NCBI GenBank assembly: GCA_018340375.1
Contig: JAFFJZ010000004.1
Location: forward strand, 44,804,001-44,868,000
Length of the DNA: 64,000 bases
Source of the DNA: Gonatopus flavifemur
Lineage: Eukaryota; Arthropoda; Insecta; Hymenoptera; Dryinidae
Direction: 5' to 3'
In this document: positions 11,727 to 23,360 of the stretch, piece by piece
Layout: each line of letters starts with the position of its first letter
Numbering within the stretch: position 1 is the first letter of the stretch
Made by a program: the position numbers and the translations under genes
The notes under the pieces: generated by a model
Seen by the model: the letters and a program-made list of their open reading frames with translations, nothing else
Database searches by the model: none
What the model was told of the DNA's origin: nothing

Positions 11727-13578
11727 CAGGGTGATTCAAAATTCCCGCACTCTTTTTTGGGAGTAGATTCCTGATGAAATTCTAAAACGATTGGTCCTTT
11801 TGCACAATGCTCTCCGACGCATAATTTCCGAGATATAATTAATTAAAGTTGACTGATTATGAGGTGGATCCATCGGTCATTCAGGAGCGTCATAACAGAA
11901 CAAGAGAGGAAGGTGCTTGCAGAGGGCGCTCATACGATCAGCTGATCGGTATAATCGATACGATTTACCAGCATACAAATTGGTAAATTCTCTATGTAGA
12001 ACGATTGAATCCGTCGACACTGTGGGAAAATTGATCATTGTCATGAATTCTCATCACGATATGCTGTAGGTGAAAGTTGTAATTTCAGTGATGATTTTTA
12101 TATTGCAGACAAATGTGAAATAGTGTTATTTCGTAGGGATAGGGATTCAAGTGAGAGAAAAAAATATAACTACTCTTTTTCAATCAGAATTTTCATGTAA
12201 AGAAGAAAACATGAGAATTTTCATTCACCCGATACCCAATTTGAACGGTTTGATTAGTAAGTTTAACACAAGAGATTGGATTCCGAATCCTGTATTCTGA
12301 TTGGTCGAGAATCAATGTATGTTAGATCAATCCTCGGCCGTTTCAAATGATTCTTCTGAAGAATGTGTTTTCGACTTATCCTAACCACAACATTGAACAA
12401 TGATGAATTTATTCGAATTCACCCTTCTTACATCATTCGATGATTATAAAGGGTTTATCGAACGTTAATAACTTACTCAAGATCACTCAAGATCATCCAT
12501 GTTTGAATCAAAATCTAATTCAAATGTGTGCAAGTTCGAGCGCGTTTCTACGTTAAGAAAATGTATTCGTCCTGAAAAGGACGGATTTGGTTAATCTTCA
12601 AAGACAATTCTTTTTCCATTTGGAATAACAATATGCCCTTTGAAGTCATATGTGCTTTAAATGAAACTGTTTCGAGCTGTCACCTGATTGGTTGATTCGT
12701 ATCACGAATGGTTGATTTAAGCTAAACAAACCGTATGTGATTACAATGTCAATCAAGTGCAATGATTAGGTCGTATACGATGTCACACCTTGTATTTTCG
12801 TCAAAATTGATGGATTCTGCAAGTTGAAGTAAGTTATTAACGTTCGATAAACCCTTTATAATCATCGAATGATGTAAAAAGGGTGAATCCGAATAAATTC
12901 ATCATTGTTCAATGTTGTGGTTGGGATAAGGCGAAAACACATTCTTCAGAAGAATCATTTGAAACGGCCGAGGATTGATCTAACATACATTGATTCTCGA
13001 CTAATCAGAATACAGGATTCGGAATCCAATCTCTCGTGTTAAACTTACTAATCAAACCGTTCAAACTGGGTATCGGATGAATGAAAATTCTCATGTTTTC
13101 TTTGTTACATGAAAATTCTGATTGAAAACGAGTTGTTATACTTTTTTCTCCCACTTGAATCCCTATCCCCACGAAATAACACTATTTTACATCTGTCTGC
13201 GTAATAAAAATCATTACTGAAATTACAACTTTCACCTACAGCATATCGTGATAAGAATTCATGACAATAATCAATTTTTCCACAGTGTCGACGAATTCAA
13301 TCGTTCTACATAGAAAATTTACCAATTTGTATGCTGGTAAATCGTATCGATTATACCGATCAGCTGGTCGTATGAGCGCCCTCTACAAGCACCTTCCTCT
13401 CTTGTTCTGTTATGACGCTCCTGAATGACCGATGGATCCACCTCATAATTAGTCAACTTTAATTAATTATATCTCAGAAATTATGCGTCGGAGAGCATTG
13501 TGCAAAAGGACAAATCGTTTTAGAATTTCATCAGGAATCTACTCCCAAAAAAGAGTGCGGGAATTTTGAATCACCCTG
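11727..13578 (+). mobile_element. Long-TIR non-autonomous mariner-type element, copy A
   Basis: An 1852-bp unit starting CAGGGTGATTCAAAATTCCC and ending in its complement, flanked by TA on both sides. The two arms are each ~750 bp (11727-12478 and 12830-13578) and nearly perfect inverted copies. The ~350-bp centre is unique and non-coding (contains GTATTCGTCCTGAAAAGGAC). Copies B and C in this window are nearly identical. No transposase is encoded, so mobility must come from an autonomous relative. The TA target and CAGGGTG ends fit Tc1/mariner. Confidence 0.9.
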
Positions 13579-13643
13579 TATATAATGTGGTTCAAATAAT
13601 GTATATTCTATGTACCAAAGGGTCTTTTATACCCGTATAAACA

Positions 13644-13673
<30 letters not shown>
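13644..13673. repeat. (TAAA)n microsatellite
   Basis: Seven-odd TAAA units directly abutting a rosa-type terminal repeat fragment. Confidence 0.9.
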
Positions 13674-13674
<1 letters not shown>

Positions 13675-14039
13675 CATGCACTCCGGAGAGAACAGAGAAC
13701 TACCACGTCCACGTCGTTGTTCCTGGGTAGCTCCAAGAGTTGTTCATCAATAATTTCGACGGTCCACACCTCGCACCCCAATGAGCGGAAAGGCGTCCAT
13801 GACCAGTGTTTCGTGAAGGGTTCAAAACCAGCTTTCCCATGCCATGATAAAAAAATGGTGGTCCGATTGAAAAAAACCATCTTGACCCCTAAATGCCCTC
13901 CAAAATGACCTCTGAGGGATTTTTCAAGGTCAGCATCATACTTCCCCCTTGGAAACCTAAACTTTTTATCCAGAACATTTTTTCCATCTCCACTAGGGGC
14001 CAAGATATTTGACTATATCACTTCAAATCGACCACCTTG
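13674..14039. repeat. Solo terminal repeat of a second rosa-type family
   Basis: About 365 bases that match 26597-26967 in direct orientation: GAACAGAGAACTACCACGTC near the left, and CTTTTTATCC(A/G)GAACATTTTT and GACCACC(T/C)TGTA at the right. It ends at a TA like a mariner terminus. No transposase accompanies it here; the left side is replaced by the TAAA microsatellite. Confidence 0.75.
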
Positions 14040-14179
14040 TATTCATAGTATTATCGATAAAATGAGAGATTCATTTTCATTCTTCAATGCGCACGTACAC
14101 TGTCCTGCAACAATCCATTGCTCAACTCGTTGCATACACGAAGGATCACGTCTCCAAGGAAACACAGAATGCATACAGC

Positions 14180-14309
14180 CAGGGATGGGCATTGGTGTAC
14201 TCCGGGAGGACTTTTTTCTGTGTAGGATATGTCCGTAAAAAACATATAAGGACAAAAAAAAGTATTCCCCACTAAAAGTACTTCCGGAGTACAACAATGT
14301 CCATCCCTG
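14180..14309. repeat. 130-bp MITE-like foldback
   Basis: CAGGGATGGGCATTGGTGTA at the left, and the near complement TACAACAATGTCCATCCCTG at the right; the arms also share CTCCGG/CCGGAG. No target duplication is evident. Confidence 0.65.
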
Positions 14310-14659
14310 TGTACAACATGCTGAGAATATTCAGAGGCATTGAACTGTATACACACTAGAATGAGCACTCCCTAGATTTACTTGGCCAGAGTGATATAAT
14401 ACTCACAGATTATACATATGTTAAAAAGAGATGAACTGAATGAATATTCCGTGTCTGGTGATATGTTCTAGATGTCTCGAAGTGTTGCAAAAGTCATTTC
14501 ATACTTATTCAAAAGATATCGCGAAATTCGAAACGTTTATTGGAAAGTTATTTTCATGGATTATCTCATGTTTTGAGAAAAGATGTTGATAAGATTTTTT
14601 CATATAAATACATGTTTTCTACCTCATCTTTAATCGTCTTTGAATCTGTCTGTATTTGC
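14310..14659. other. No gene recognised
   Basis: AT-rich, lies downstream of the P-like fragment; no inverted repeat or motif seen. Confidence 0.45.
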
Positions 14660-15271
14660 CTATTCACTGAGTTCATTGATGGCAGCGCAGTTTGTAGATA
14701 CCTGATCATGAACCGTGGCTACTATTTTCATTCGTGTTCCCGATAATGCATTCACTACTACTTTTATACACAATCTGAGGTCTTGAGTTTTCGTTTCCTC
14801 GTCGCAGGAGCCATAAAATACTGGAATCTTCCATCCTGTAAGGGTTCCTCTAACCATAAAATCTATTGCATGATCAGCGAATTTGTTGGTTCTTTTCATT
14901 CCAAAATCTTCAAATCCAATAATTTGGTCCATATTCGCGTCATATTGGACTTGGGGTGTTAGTTTCATCTCATCCGAACTAAGGACGCACAGTTTGTCCC
15001 TCGGATCATGCATTTTCTCCACTTGTCTCTTCAGGTGGTTTATAAGAATAGGACAAACTCCAGTTCTTCCAGGGACTTTCCTGAGTAAACTCAATAACGT
15101 TGGAGGACTAGGCAGATTGAATCGTTTGTATAGCAAATTGTAAGACGACCGTGATTGTCGAAATACAGCGACTGCTGAAATCTTTTGATCGATACTAAAC
15201 CGTCGGCTCTGAAAGTTGAATGTGAAAAATTGTTGAAGTACAAGTCGTTTTAGAATCAGTATTTTGGACAA
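14660..15271 (-). pseudogene. P-element-type transposase fragment (RNase H-like catalytic region)
   Basis: A 203-residue minus-strand frame matches the central region of P/THAP9-type transposases. A helix-rich lead (SPPTLLSLLRKVPGRTGVCP) is followed by SSDEMKLTPQVQYD, with the first candidate catalytic Asp at residue 100. Next come IIGFEDFG, the HAIDFMVRGTLTGWKIPVFY strand and KIVATVHDQVSTNCAAIN, with the second candidate Asp at residue 189. The order and spacing are those of the Tnp_P_element family. The N-terminal THAP zinc finger, the GTP-binding insertion and the C-terminus are missing, so it is a fragment. It could be one exon of an intron-containing copy, but I see no neighbouring exons. 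It is not contiguous with the P-like C-terminus at 27030. Confidence 0.74.
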
Positions 15272-16482
15272 TCGTAAATTTTGATACGATAATAAGTTTT
15301 CAATACAATACCCGGATAGAATACAAGGATCAGTAATTAGTTTCGGAAAAATAACTCATTCCTCTCGGTATCTTTTGGATCTCCAGAATTGTTTGAGATT
15401 AAAAAAGAAGCCACAAATTTCCGACAAATTCCATCTTTTTCCAAAACGCTCAAAAATTCCCAACTTATAACTCATTTTCTCATGATTCAGTAGTGATTAT
15501 CAGAAAACTTTCTTGTGACATTCAATCACACCATATAATACTGTCAAAGGTATCCCACAGTCCCTACCGTTACCATATATCTCTAATAAGGTGTAAATTG
15601 TGTAACGGTACGAATATGATAAAATATTCGTACGGTTACAACGCCAAGCGATAGCCAGAAGTCATACATAGAAATTCTCAAATCATATATTGATAGTTAG
15701 ATTGTACATGAAAGTTTCGTCGATCAAGCCTAGATAGAAAAAACGTCAACACACAGTACGCACGAACGTCGCATGTGTTGAATCATACAGACACTCGTCA
15801 GATGTATCCGATGATGACATGAGAGAGTTTGATCGACGGAATACTGGAAGAAAAAAGAATCATGTGTGGATGCAATAGACGGATTCCAGGGGAAGAGAAA
15901 GAACGCGTCAAAATAATCATTTACAAGCAAAGGGAGTTTGAAGAGCCAATATATATAATTGAACCTTCTCATTGGAATGAAAATCAAATCACAGTTTGAT
16001 TTGAATTTAAACTGAGATATCGAGAGACACGAATAATAAGCCAATGATAGCACACGGTGTTTTTGATTAATTTATGCGATTGATCTTTTCGATAGGATCA
16101 TTAGATACGAAAACTTATCAACAAATCCGACAGGTACTCGATTCGCACATGATTCATAATCAACTTCCAATATTATGATAAGGGGTCTGATTCGACAAAA
16201 CGTCGAACTGAATGACATCTCGATAATCTTCTTGTGTGTTCCATTCTCGCTTCGACTTGATCGAATGCTAAATTAAGAGCAGTAAAACCTCATAGTTCCT
16301 CTCTTTTACAGCGTATACTCTCTGTCATTGCGACATTGATGTATAGAGCTGTCCCCAATTATCATTTCCGATTTATATCCATACCTAGACAAACCCACAC
16401 CACACTTATTGCCAGTTGTGTCTCGGATGGTTTACGTAAGGCAAGAGATGTCTTTCACGTTCCGACTAGATTAAGTATTAGA
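15272..16482. other. No gene recognised; one short hairpin
   Basis: AT-rich sequence without supportable coding. A hairpin GTAACGGTACGAATAT / ATATTCGTACGGTTAC lies at about 15602-15640 with a ~5-base loop. Confidence 0.5.
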
Positions 16483-16490
16483 ATAACTTC

Positions 16491-19053
16491 TAGGGGTGTG
16501 CGAGTAGCACTTTTTATCGGGTCGGGTTCGGGTGTTTGTATTTCCTTCCAGGTCGGGTCGGGTCAGGTACCCGATTAAATTGGGTTTCCCAAGTCGGGTA
16601 CCCGAATATAATAAAATCGCTTGAATTTAATATTTTCAACTTCTATTCGAAGTTACCATTGCCGTTGATATTTTGAGGACAAATTGTCTTGAGCGATTGT
16701 AGGAATGAGGGGATTCCATATAAATTCAATTCTAACATGAAGAATGCCATATTCACTACAAGTCTATTAGGGTTGTTACTCCATGTGATTGATTATGCAG
16801 CGCATTAAGAAATCTCCAAATGGCTTCATGGAATGTTTGTATTTATTTTTCAATTCAATTGAAAAATACAGGGTGATTCAAAATTCCCGCACTCTTTTTT
16901 GGGAGTAGATTCCTGATGAAATTCTAAAACGATTTGTCCTTTTGCACAATGCTCTCCGACGCATAATTTCTGAGATATAATTAATTGGAGTTGACTAATT
17001 AGGAGGTGGATCCATCGGTCATTCAGGAGCGTCATAACAGAACAAGAGAGGAAGGTGCTTGCAGAAGGCGCTCATACGATCAGCTGATCGGTATAATCGA
17101 TACGATTTACCAGCATAAAAATTGGTGAATTTTCTATGTAGAACGATTGAATTCGTCGACACTGTGGAAAAATTGATTATTGTCATGAATTCTTATCACG
17201 ATATGCTGTAGGTGAAAGTTGTAATTTCAGTAATGATTTTTATTCCGCAGACAAATGTAAAATAGTGTTATTCCGTAGGGATAGGGATTCAAGTGGGAGA
17301 AAAAAGTATAACTACTCGTTTTCAATCAGAATTTTCATGTTTAAAACAAAACATGAGAATTTTCATTCATCCGATACCCAATTTGAACGGTTTGATTAGT
17401 AAGTTTAACACAAGAGATTGGATTCCGAATCCTGTATTCTGATTGGTCGAGAATCAATGTATGTTTGATCAATCCTCGGCCGTTTCAAATAATTCTTCTG
17501 AAGAATGTGTTTTCGACTTATCCCAACCACAACATTGAACAATGATGAATTTATTCGAATTCACCCTTTTTACATCATTCGATGATTATAAAGGGTTTAT
17601 CGAACGTTAATAACTTACTTGAGATCACTCAAGATCATTCATGTTTAAATCAAAATCTAATTCAAATGTGTGCAAGTTCGAGCGCGTTTCTACGTTTAGA
17701 AAATGTATTCGTCCTGAAAAGGACGGATTTGATTAATCTTCAAAGACAATTCTTTTTCCATTTAAAATAACAATATGCCCTTCGAAGTCATATGTGCTTT
17801 AAATGGAACTGTTTGGAGCTGTCACCTGATTGGTTGATTCGTATCACGAATGGTTGATTTAAGCTAAACCAACCGTATGTGATTACAATGTCAATCAAGT
17901 GCAATGATTGGGTCGTATACGATGTCACACTTTGTATTTCCGTCAAAATTGATGGATTCTGCAAGTTGAAGTAAGTTATTAACGTTCGATAAACCTTTTA
18001 TAATCATCGAATGATGTAAAAAGGGTGAATTCGGATAAATTCATCATTGTTCAATGTTGTGGTTGGGATAAGTCGAAAACACATTCTTCAGAAGAATTAT
18101 TCGAAACGGCCGAGGATTGATCTAACATACATTGATTCTCGACCAATCAGAATACAGGATTCGGAATCCAATCTCTTGTGTTAAACTTACTAATCAAACC
18201 GTTCAAATTGGGTATCGGATGAATGAAAATTCTCATGTTTTGTTTTAAACATGAAAATTCTGATTGAAAACGAGTAGTTATACTTTTTTCTCCCACTTGA
18301 ATCCCTATCCCTACGGAATAACACTATTTTACATTTGTCTGCGTAATAAAAATCATTACTGAAATTACAACTTTCACCTACAGCATATCGTGATAAGAAT
18401 TCATGACAATAATCAATTTTTCCACAGTGTCGACGAATTCAATCGTTCTACATAGAAAATTCACCAATTTTTATGCTGGTAAATCGTATCGATTATACCG
18501 ATCAGCTGATCGTATGAGCGCCTTCTGCAAGCACCTTCCTCTCTTGTTCTGTTATGACGCTCCTGAATGACCGATGGATCCACCTCCTAATTAGTCAACT
18601 CCAATTAATTATATCTCAGAAATTATGCGTCGGAGAGCATTGTGCAAAAGGACAAATCGTTTTAGAATTTCATCAGGAATCTACTCCCAAAAAAGAGTGC
18701 GGGAATTTTGAATCACCCTGTATAATCACATTTATATCTCATGGATAATATATTATCTATTTTCGTATTTAGTAATCACAATATAGAATCTTGAACATAA
18801 ATGAAAATAAATATTCTTCTTATAAATATCATTCTTTTTTCATGTTTTTAAATTTGAATGGAGGAAGCACAACTCTTCCTTATGTTTCGTCAGCAATCTT
18901 GATCGAGTTGCTGTCACAACATTTCCTGCTGAGGAAAACGTTTGCTATATTTGAATTACCTGAATGTAATCGGGTACCCGAAAAACTCGGGTAATTGAAA
19001 AACCCGACCCGACCCGATAAAAACCCGATGACTCAGGTACCTGCACACCCCTA
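16491..19053. mobile_element. hAT-type MITE with 8-bp target duplication, host to copy B
   Basis: Begins TAGGGGTGTGCGAG and ends in the inverted CTGCACACCCCTA. It is flanked on both sides by the identical octamer ATAACTTC (16483-16490 and 19054-19061), the 8-bp duplication of hAT elements. The inner arms carry GGGTCGGGT and GGTACCCGA words in inverted orientation (16521-16610 and 18968-19045). The ~710 bp of its own sequence has no transposase. The rest is the nested long-TIR element 16869-18720. Confidence 0.88.
16869..18720 (+). mobile_element. Long-TIR non-autonomous mariner-type element, copy B
   Basis: Exactly 1852 bp with the same CAGGGTGATTC ends, TA flanks and centre orientation as copy A. 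Both arms carry variants absent from A and C, such as CATGTTTAAAACAAAACATG, GCAGAAGGCGC, ATTCCGTAGGG and AATTGGAGTTGACTAATTAGG. Inserted inside the hAT MITE. Confidence 0.9.
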
Positions 19054-20119
19054 ATAACTTCCCTTTCGATCACTGATTTCCAAGTCATCTTGTGATCCAT
19101 TCAAAAAGTATCGGTGCCCTCAACGAAAGGGTGAGTAGTGAGATATTATAGAAAGGAATCCCTTATTTTATGATGTATTGATAAGAAAACGAATCCCATT
19201 TGAACTCATTGGAATTTGAAGAAAGAATGAAATTATAATTCCCACTAAGAATTATAACCAATCAAATCAAACATTACTTGTCTTCTCAAAGAATTGAATA
19301 CTGAAAATTATATTGAATTATATTGAATTATTCAATTTTAAATGGAAATTGGAATAATATTAATTCAACATTCTGCTTGTGAGGAACATGCCTTGTTCCT
19401 TACGAACAAAAAGTCTGGCTAACTGATTCTCCTCATTTTATTGGACTATTCTCGAGTGAAATAGGTGAAGGGATGTGGTGATTCAAAGGTGAACAGGGAA
19501 CCCTTGGAAGAAAGGAGTATTGTGATACATCATCGAACTGTACAACATACTGGAATGAGCAGTCCCCGCATATCCTATAGTTTGGGTCGGTCGGCCCCAT
19601 ACTATTGTGAGAAGATTTCTTTTCTCTCGGATACACGTTAATCGATATCGCTTCCTCTACCCCTCATCTGTGTCTGGCATGTGAGTTTCGGAACTTTTCT
19701 CTCTCTCTCTCTCTCTGACCGCGATAATATAAGGAGTGATCATTCCAGTATATCATAGAGTTCAATGTGATAGATAAATATGAGAAGAATGAAAAAAAAA
19801 AATGAAAATATATGGAGAATGAATGAATAATAAAATCAAGGAATTGAAATGAAATAACTTATACCCAGGGTTATACAGGATGTATGTGGACATTTCGTAT
19901 CCTATATTGCAAATTCAGATATAACTCGATTGATTTGGAATCAATTCGAATCATTTTTATCACAAATACTAATCAAAACGATTGGCAAGAATTGTAAGGT
20001 ATCTCCTAATGATCATATCATGTGGAATGTTTTCAAAGATTTCACATGGAATTATGTGATTGATTATCAATATGATTGTGAAAGTCCTCTTCAAGCGTAT
20101 ACCATGGGCTGCAAATATA
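19054..20119. other. No gene recognised
   Basis: AT-rich, with a short (CT)n tract near 19699-19717 and TTGAATTATA reiterations near 19308-19330. No coding motif. Confidence 0.5.
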
Positions 20120-20820
20120 CAGGGTGTTTCAAAACTCACTGAAACTGGCTGGAAGGATTGTTCTCTGGTGAAAATTAAGAAGATTAGTCTTTGAATCAAA
20201 TCGATCCGACGTTTCGTTCTCGGGATATCAGCTCTTGAAAGTGACCAATCAGTGCGCGAGTTTATCGGGTAGGCAAGCGCGGCGTGAGAGTCCTTGCAGT
20301 GAAGGTTCCTTCGGCGCCCCGCGATATGACATAATCTAACGGGGTTTGTTGAATTTCAGTTCAGTGCATAAAAAATGCATCCAATCAAATGTTCGAGAAT
20401 CTCAAATCCATTATTGGGGTACATAACTAAAGATATGTAAAACGATCAACACCGTCAAGTGAACAAAGAACACTCTCTTTTAGGTTATGACGCACTTCAT
20501 GGGAATTGGAAGTTTATAATTATCCAATGATGGATTTGGGATTCTCGAACATTTGATTAGATGCATTTTTATGCACTAAACTAAAATTTAGCAAACTCCG
20601 TTGGATTATGTCATATCGCGGGGCGCCGAAGGAACCCCCACTGCAAGGACTCTTACCCCGCGCTTGCCTACCTGATAAACTCACGCGCTGATTGGTCACT
20701 TTTAAAAGCTAATATCTCGAGAACGAAACGTCGGGTTGACTTGATCCAAAGACCAATCTTCTTAGTTTTCACTAGAGAACAATCCCTTCAGCCAGTTTCA
20801 GCGAGTTCTGAAACACCCTG
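20120..20820. mobile_element. 701-bp non-autonomous mariner-type element
   Basis: Ends CAGGGTGTTTC(A)AAACTC and complement, flanked by TA both sides. Arms of ~310 bp share blocks such as CCTTCGGCGCCCCGCGATAT and its complement, and GACCAATCAG(T/C)GCG. The short centre is non-coding. Distinct from the A/B/C family but similar at the extreme ends. Confidence 0.87.
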
Positions 20821-20822
20821 TA

Positions 20823-21400
20823 TACCACTGCGCGAGCGGAAATTCTGCGTGAACTGATAAGCTTCTGTATCAAAGAATCATTATTATAATCAGTTGTCAA
20901 ATTTCATACTATAATTAGGACAGGAAGAATGTGATTTTGAGGAATATCATGGAAGCCACCCTCAGGACAGTTCTCCTCGTGCATGCAAAATTTACTTACT
21001 CCTTCCAGACTTCACCCCTAACTTTCCTCAGTTGGTCCTTAAAGCGAAAAAAGTATCGGAATTTTGCAAACATGAATTTTGAAACTGTTATCAGTTATGT
21101 GGATCAGGATCACTGGTTACACGAATCACAAGTGTTTATTGATAGTAGATTGGGTTCTATTGTCCAACCTTCCAGACTACTGATTTCATTTCATTATGAG
21201 TCCGATTATTCTAAAATGATGGGCATGCTTTGAATTCGTTCATCGAAACAAGTACACATTTCTCAATTGAAGCTAAATAAAAAACTATACTTCTGCTGTA
21301 ACTCATATACGCTGTGTTGTAATATTCACACGTATAATATAATGCATATTCATATCATATTCGAATGTTGAAGGAACATTTAAATAAATATATATATATA
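20823..21400. other. No gene recognised
   Basis: A 100-codon plus-strand frame (20931-21233) has no recognised motif and AT-rich composition like the surroundings. Ends in a (TA)n tract at 21390-21402, the insertion site of copy C. Confidence 0.45.
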
Positions 21401-21402
21401 TA

Positions 21403-23252
21403 CAGGGTGATTCAAAATTCCCGCACTCTTTTTTGGGAGTAGATTCCTGATGAAATTCTAAAACGATTTGTCCTTTCGCACAATGCTCTCCGACGCATAA
21501 TTTCCGAGATATAATTAATTGAAGTTGACTAATTATGAGGTGGATCCATCGGTCATTCAGGAGCGTCATAACAGAACAAGAGAGGAAGGTGCTTGCAGAG
21601 GGCGCTCATACGATCAGCTGATCGGTATAATCGATACGATTTACCAACATACAAATTGGTAAATTTTCTATGTAGAACGATTGAATTCGTCGACAATGTG
21701 GAGAAATTGATTATTGTCATGAACTCTTATCACGATATGCTGTAGGTGAAAGTTGTAATTTCAGTAATGATTTTTAATACGCAGACAAATGTAAAATAGT
21801 GTTATTTCGTAGGGATAGGGATTCAAGTGGGAGAAAAAAGTATAACTACTCGTTTTCAATCAGAATTTTCATGTAAAGAAGAAAACATGAGAATTTTCAT
21901 TCATCCGATACCCAATTTGAACGGTTTGATTAGTAAGTTTAACACAAGAGATTGGATTCCGAATCCTGTATTCTGATTGGTCGAGAATCAATGTATGTTA
22001 GATCAATCCTCGGCCGTTTCAAATGATTCTTCTGGAGAATGTGTTTTCGACTCATCCCGACCACAACATTGAACAATGATGAATTTATTTGAATTCACCC
22101 TTTTTACATCATTCGATGATTATAAAGGGTTTATTGAACGTTAATAACTTACTTCGACTTGCAGAATCCATCAATTTTGACGAAAATACAAGGTGTGACA
22201 TCGTATACGACCCAATCATTGCACTTGATTGACATTGTAATCACATACGGTTTGTTTAGCTTGAATCAACCATTCGTGATACGATCAAAATCAGGTGACA
22301 GTTCGAAACAGTTTCATTTAAAGCACATATGACTTCAAAGGGCATATTGTTATTTCAAATGGAAAAAGAATTGTCTTTGAAGATTAACCAACTCCGTCCC
22401 TTTTAGGACGAATACATTTTCTCAATGTAGAAACGCGCTTGAACTTGCACACAATTTGAATTAGATTTTGATTTAAACATGAATGATCTTGAGTGATCTC
22501 AAGTGAGTTATTAACGTTCGATAAACCCTTTATAATCATCGAATGATGTAAAAAGGGTGGATTCGAATGAATTCATCATTGTTCAATGTTGTGGTTGGGA
22601 TGAGTCGAAAACACATTCTCCAGAAGAATCATTTGAAACGGCCGAGGATTGATCTCACATACATTGATTCTCGACCAATCAGAATACAGGATTCGGAATC
22701 CAATCTCTTGTGTTAAACTTACTAATCAAACCGTTCAAATTGGGTATCGGATGAATGAAAATTCTCATGTTTTCTTCTTTACATGAAAATTCTGATTGAA
22801 AACGAGTAGTTATACTTTTTTCTCCCACTTGAATCCCTATCCCTACGAAATAACACTATTTTACATTTGTCTGCGTATTAAAAATCATTACTGAAATTAC
22901 AACTTTCACCTACAGCATATCGTGATAAGAGTTCATGACAATAATCAATTTCTCCACATTGTCGACGAATTCAATCGTTCTACATAGAAAATTTACCAAT
23001 TTGTATGTTGGTAAATCGTATCGATTATACCGATCAGCTGATCGTATGAGCGCCCTCTGCAAGCACCTTCCTCTCTTGTTCTGTTATGACGCTCCTGAAT
23101 GACCGATGGATCCACCTCATAATTAGTCAACTTCAATTAATTATATCTCGAAAATCATGCGTTGGAGAGCATTGTGCAAAAGGACAAATCGTTTTAGAAT
23201 TTCATCAGGAATCTACTCCCAAAAAAGAGTGCGGGAATTTTGAATCACCCTG
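21403..23252 (-). mobile_element. Long-TIR non-autonomous mariner-type element, copy C
   Basis: A 1850-bp unit with the same ends and TA flanks as A and B. The ~350-bp centre is in the opposite orientation (reads TTCGACTTGCAGAATCC from the left). Private variants occur in both arms, such as CTGGAGAATG, GAACTCTTATC and TGTGGAGAAATTGA with their complements. Confidence 0.9.
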
Positions 23253-23360
23253 TATATCATACATCAAAGCATTAAGCATCATGTTAAGCTCGACTACATG
23301 CATCTTATATTACAACAACAGTTAACGTGTATAATTATAGGTGAAAAGGACAATTAGATA

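Noticed and set aside
14660..15271. Host-domesticated THAP9-like gene
   Set aside because: No THAP finger, no flanking exons and TE-dense context; a truncated transposon copy is simpler.
16850..23325. Frames starting MTLLNDRWIHL seen at four places
   Set aside because: They are the same terminal repeat of the 1.85-kb element translated repeatedly; short, and absent of conserved domain.
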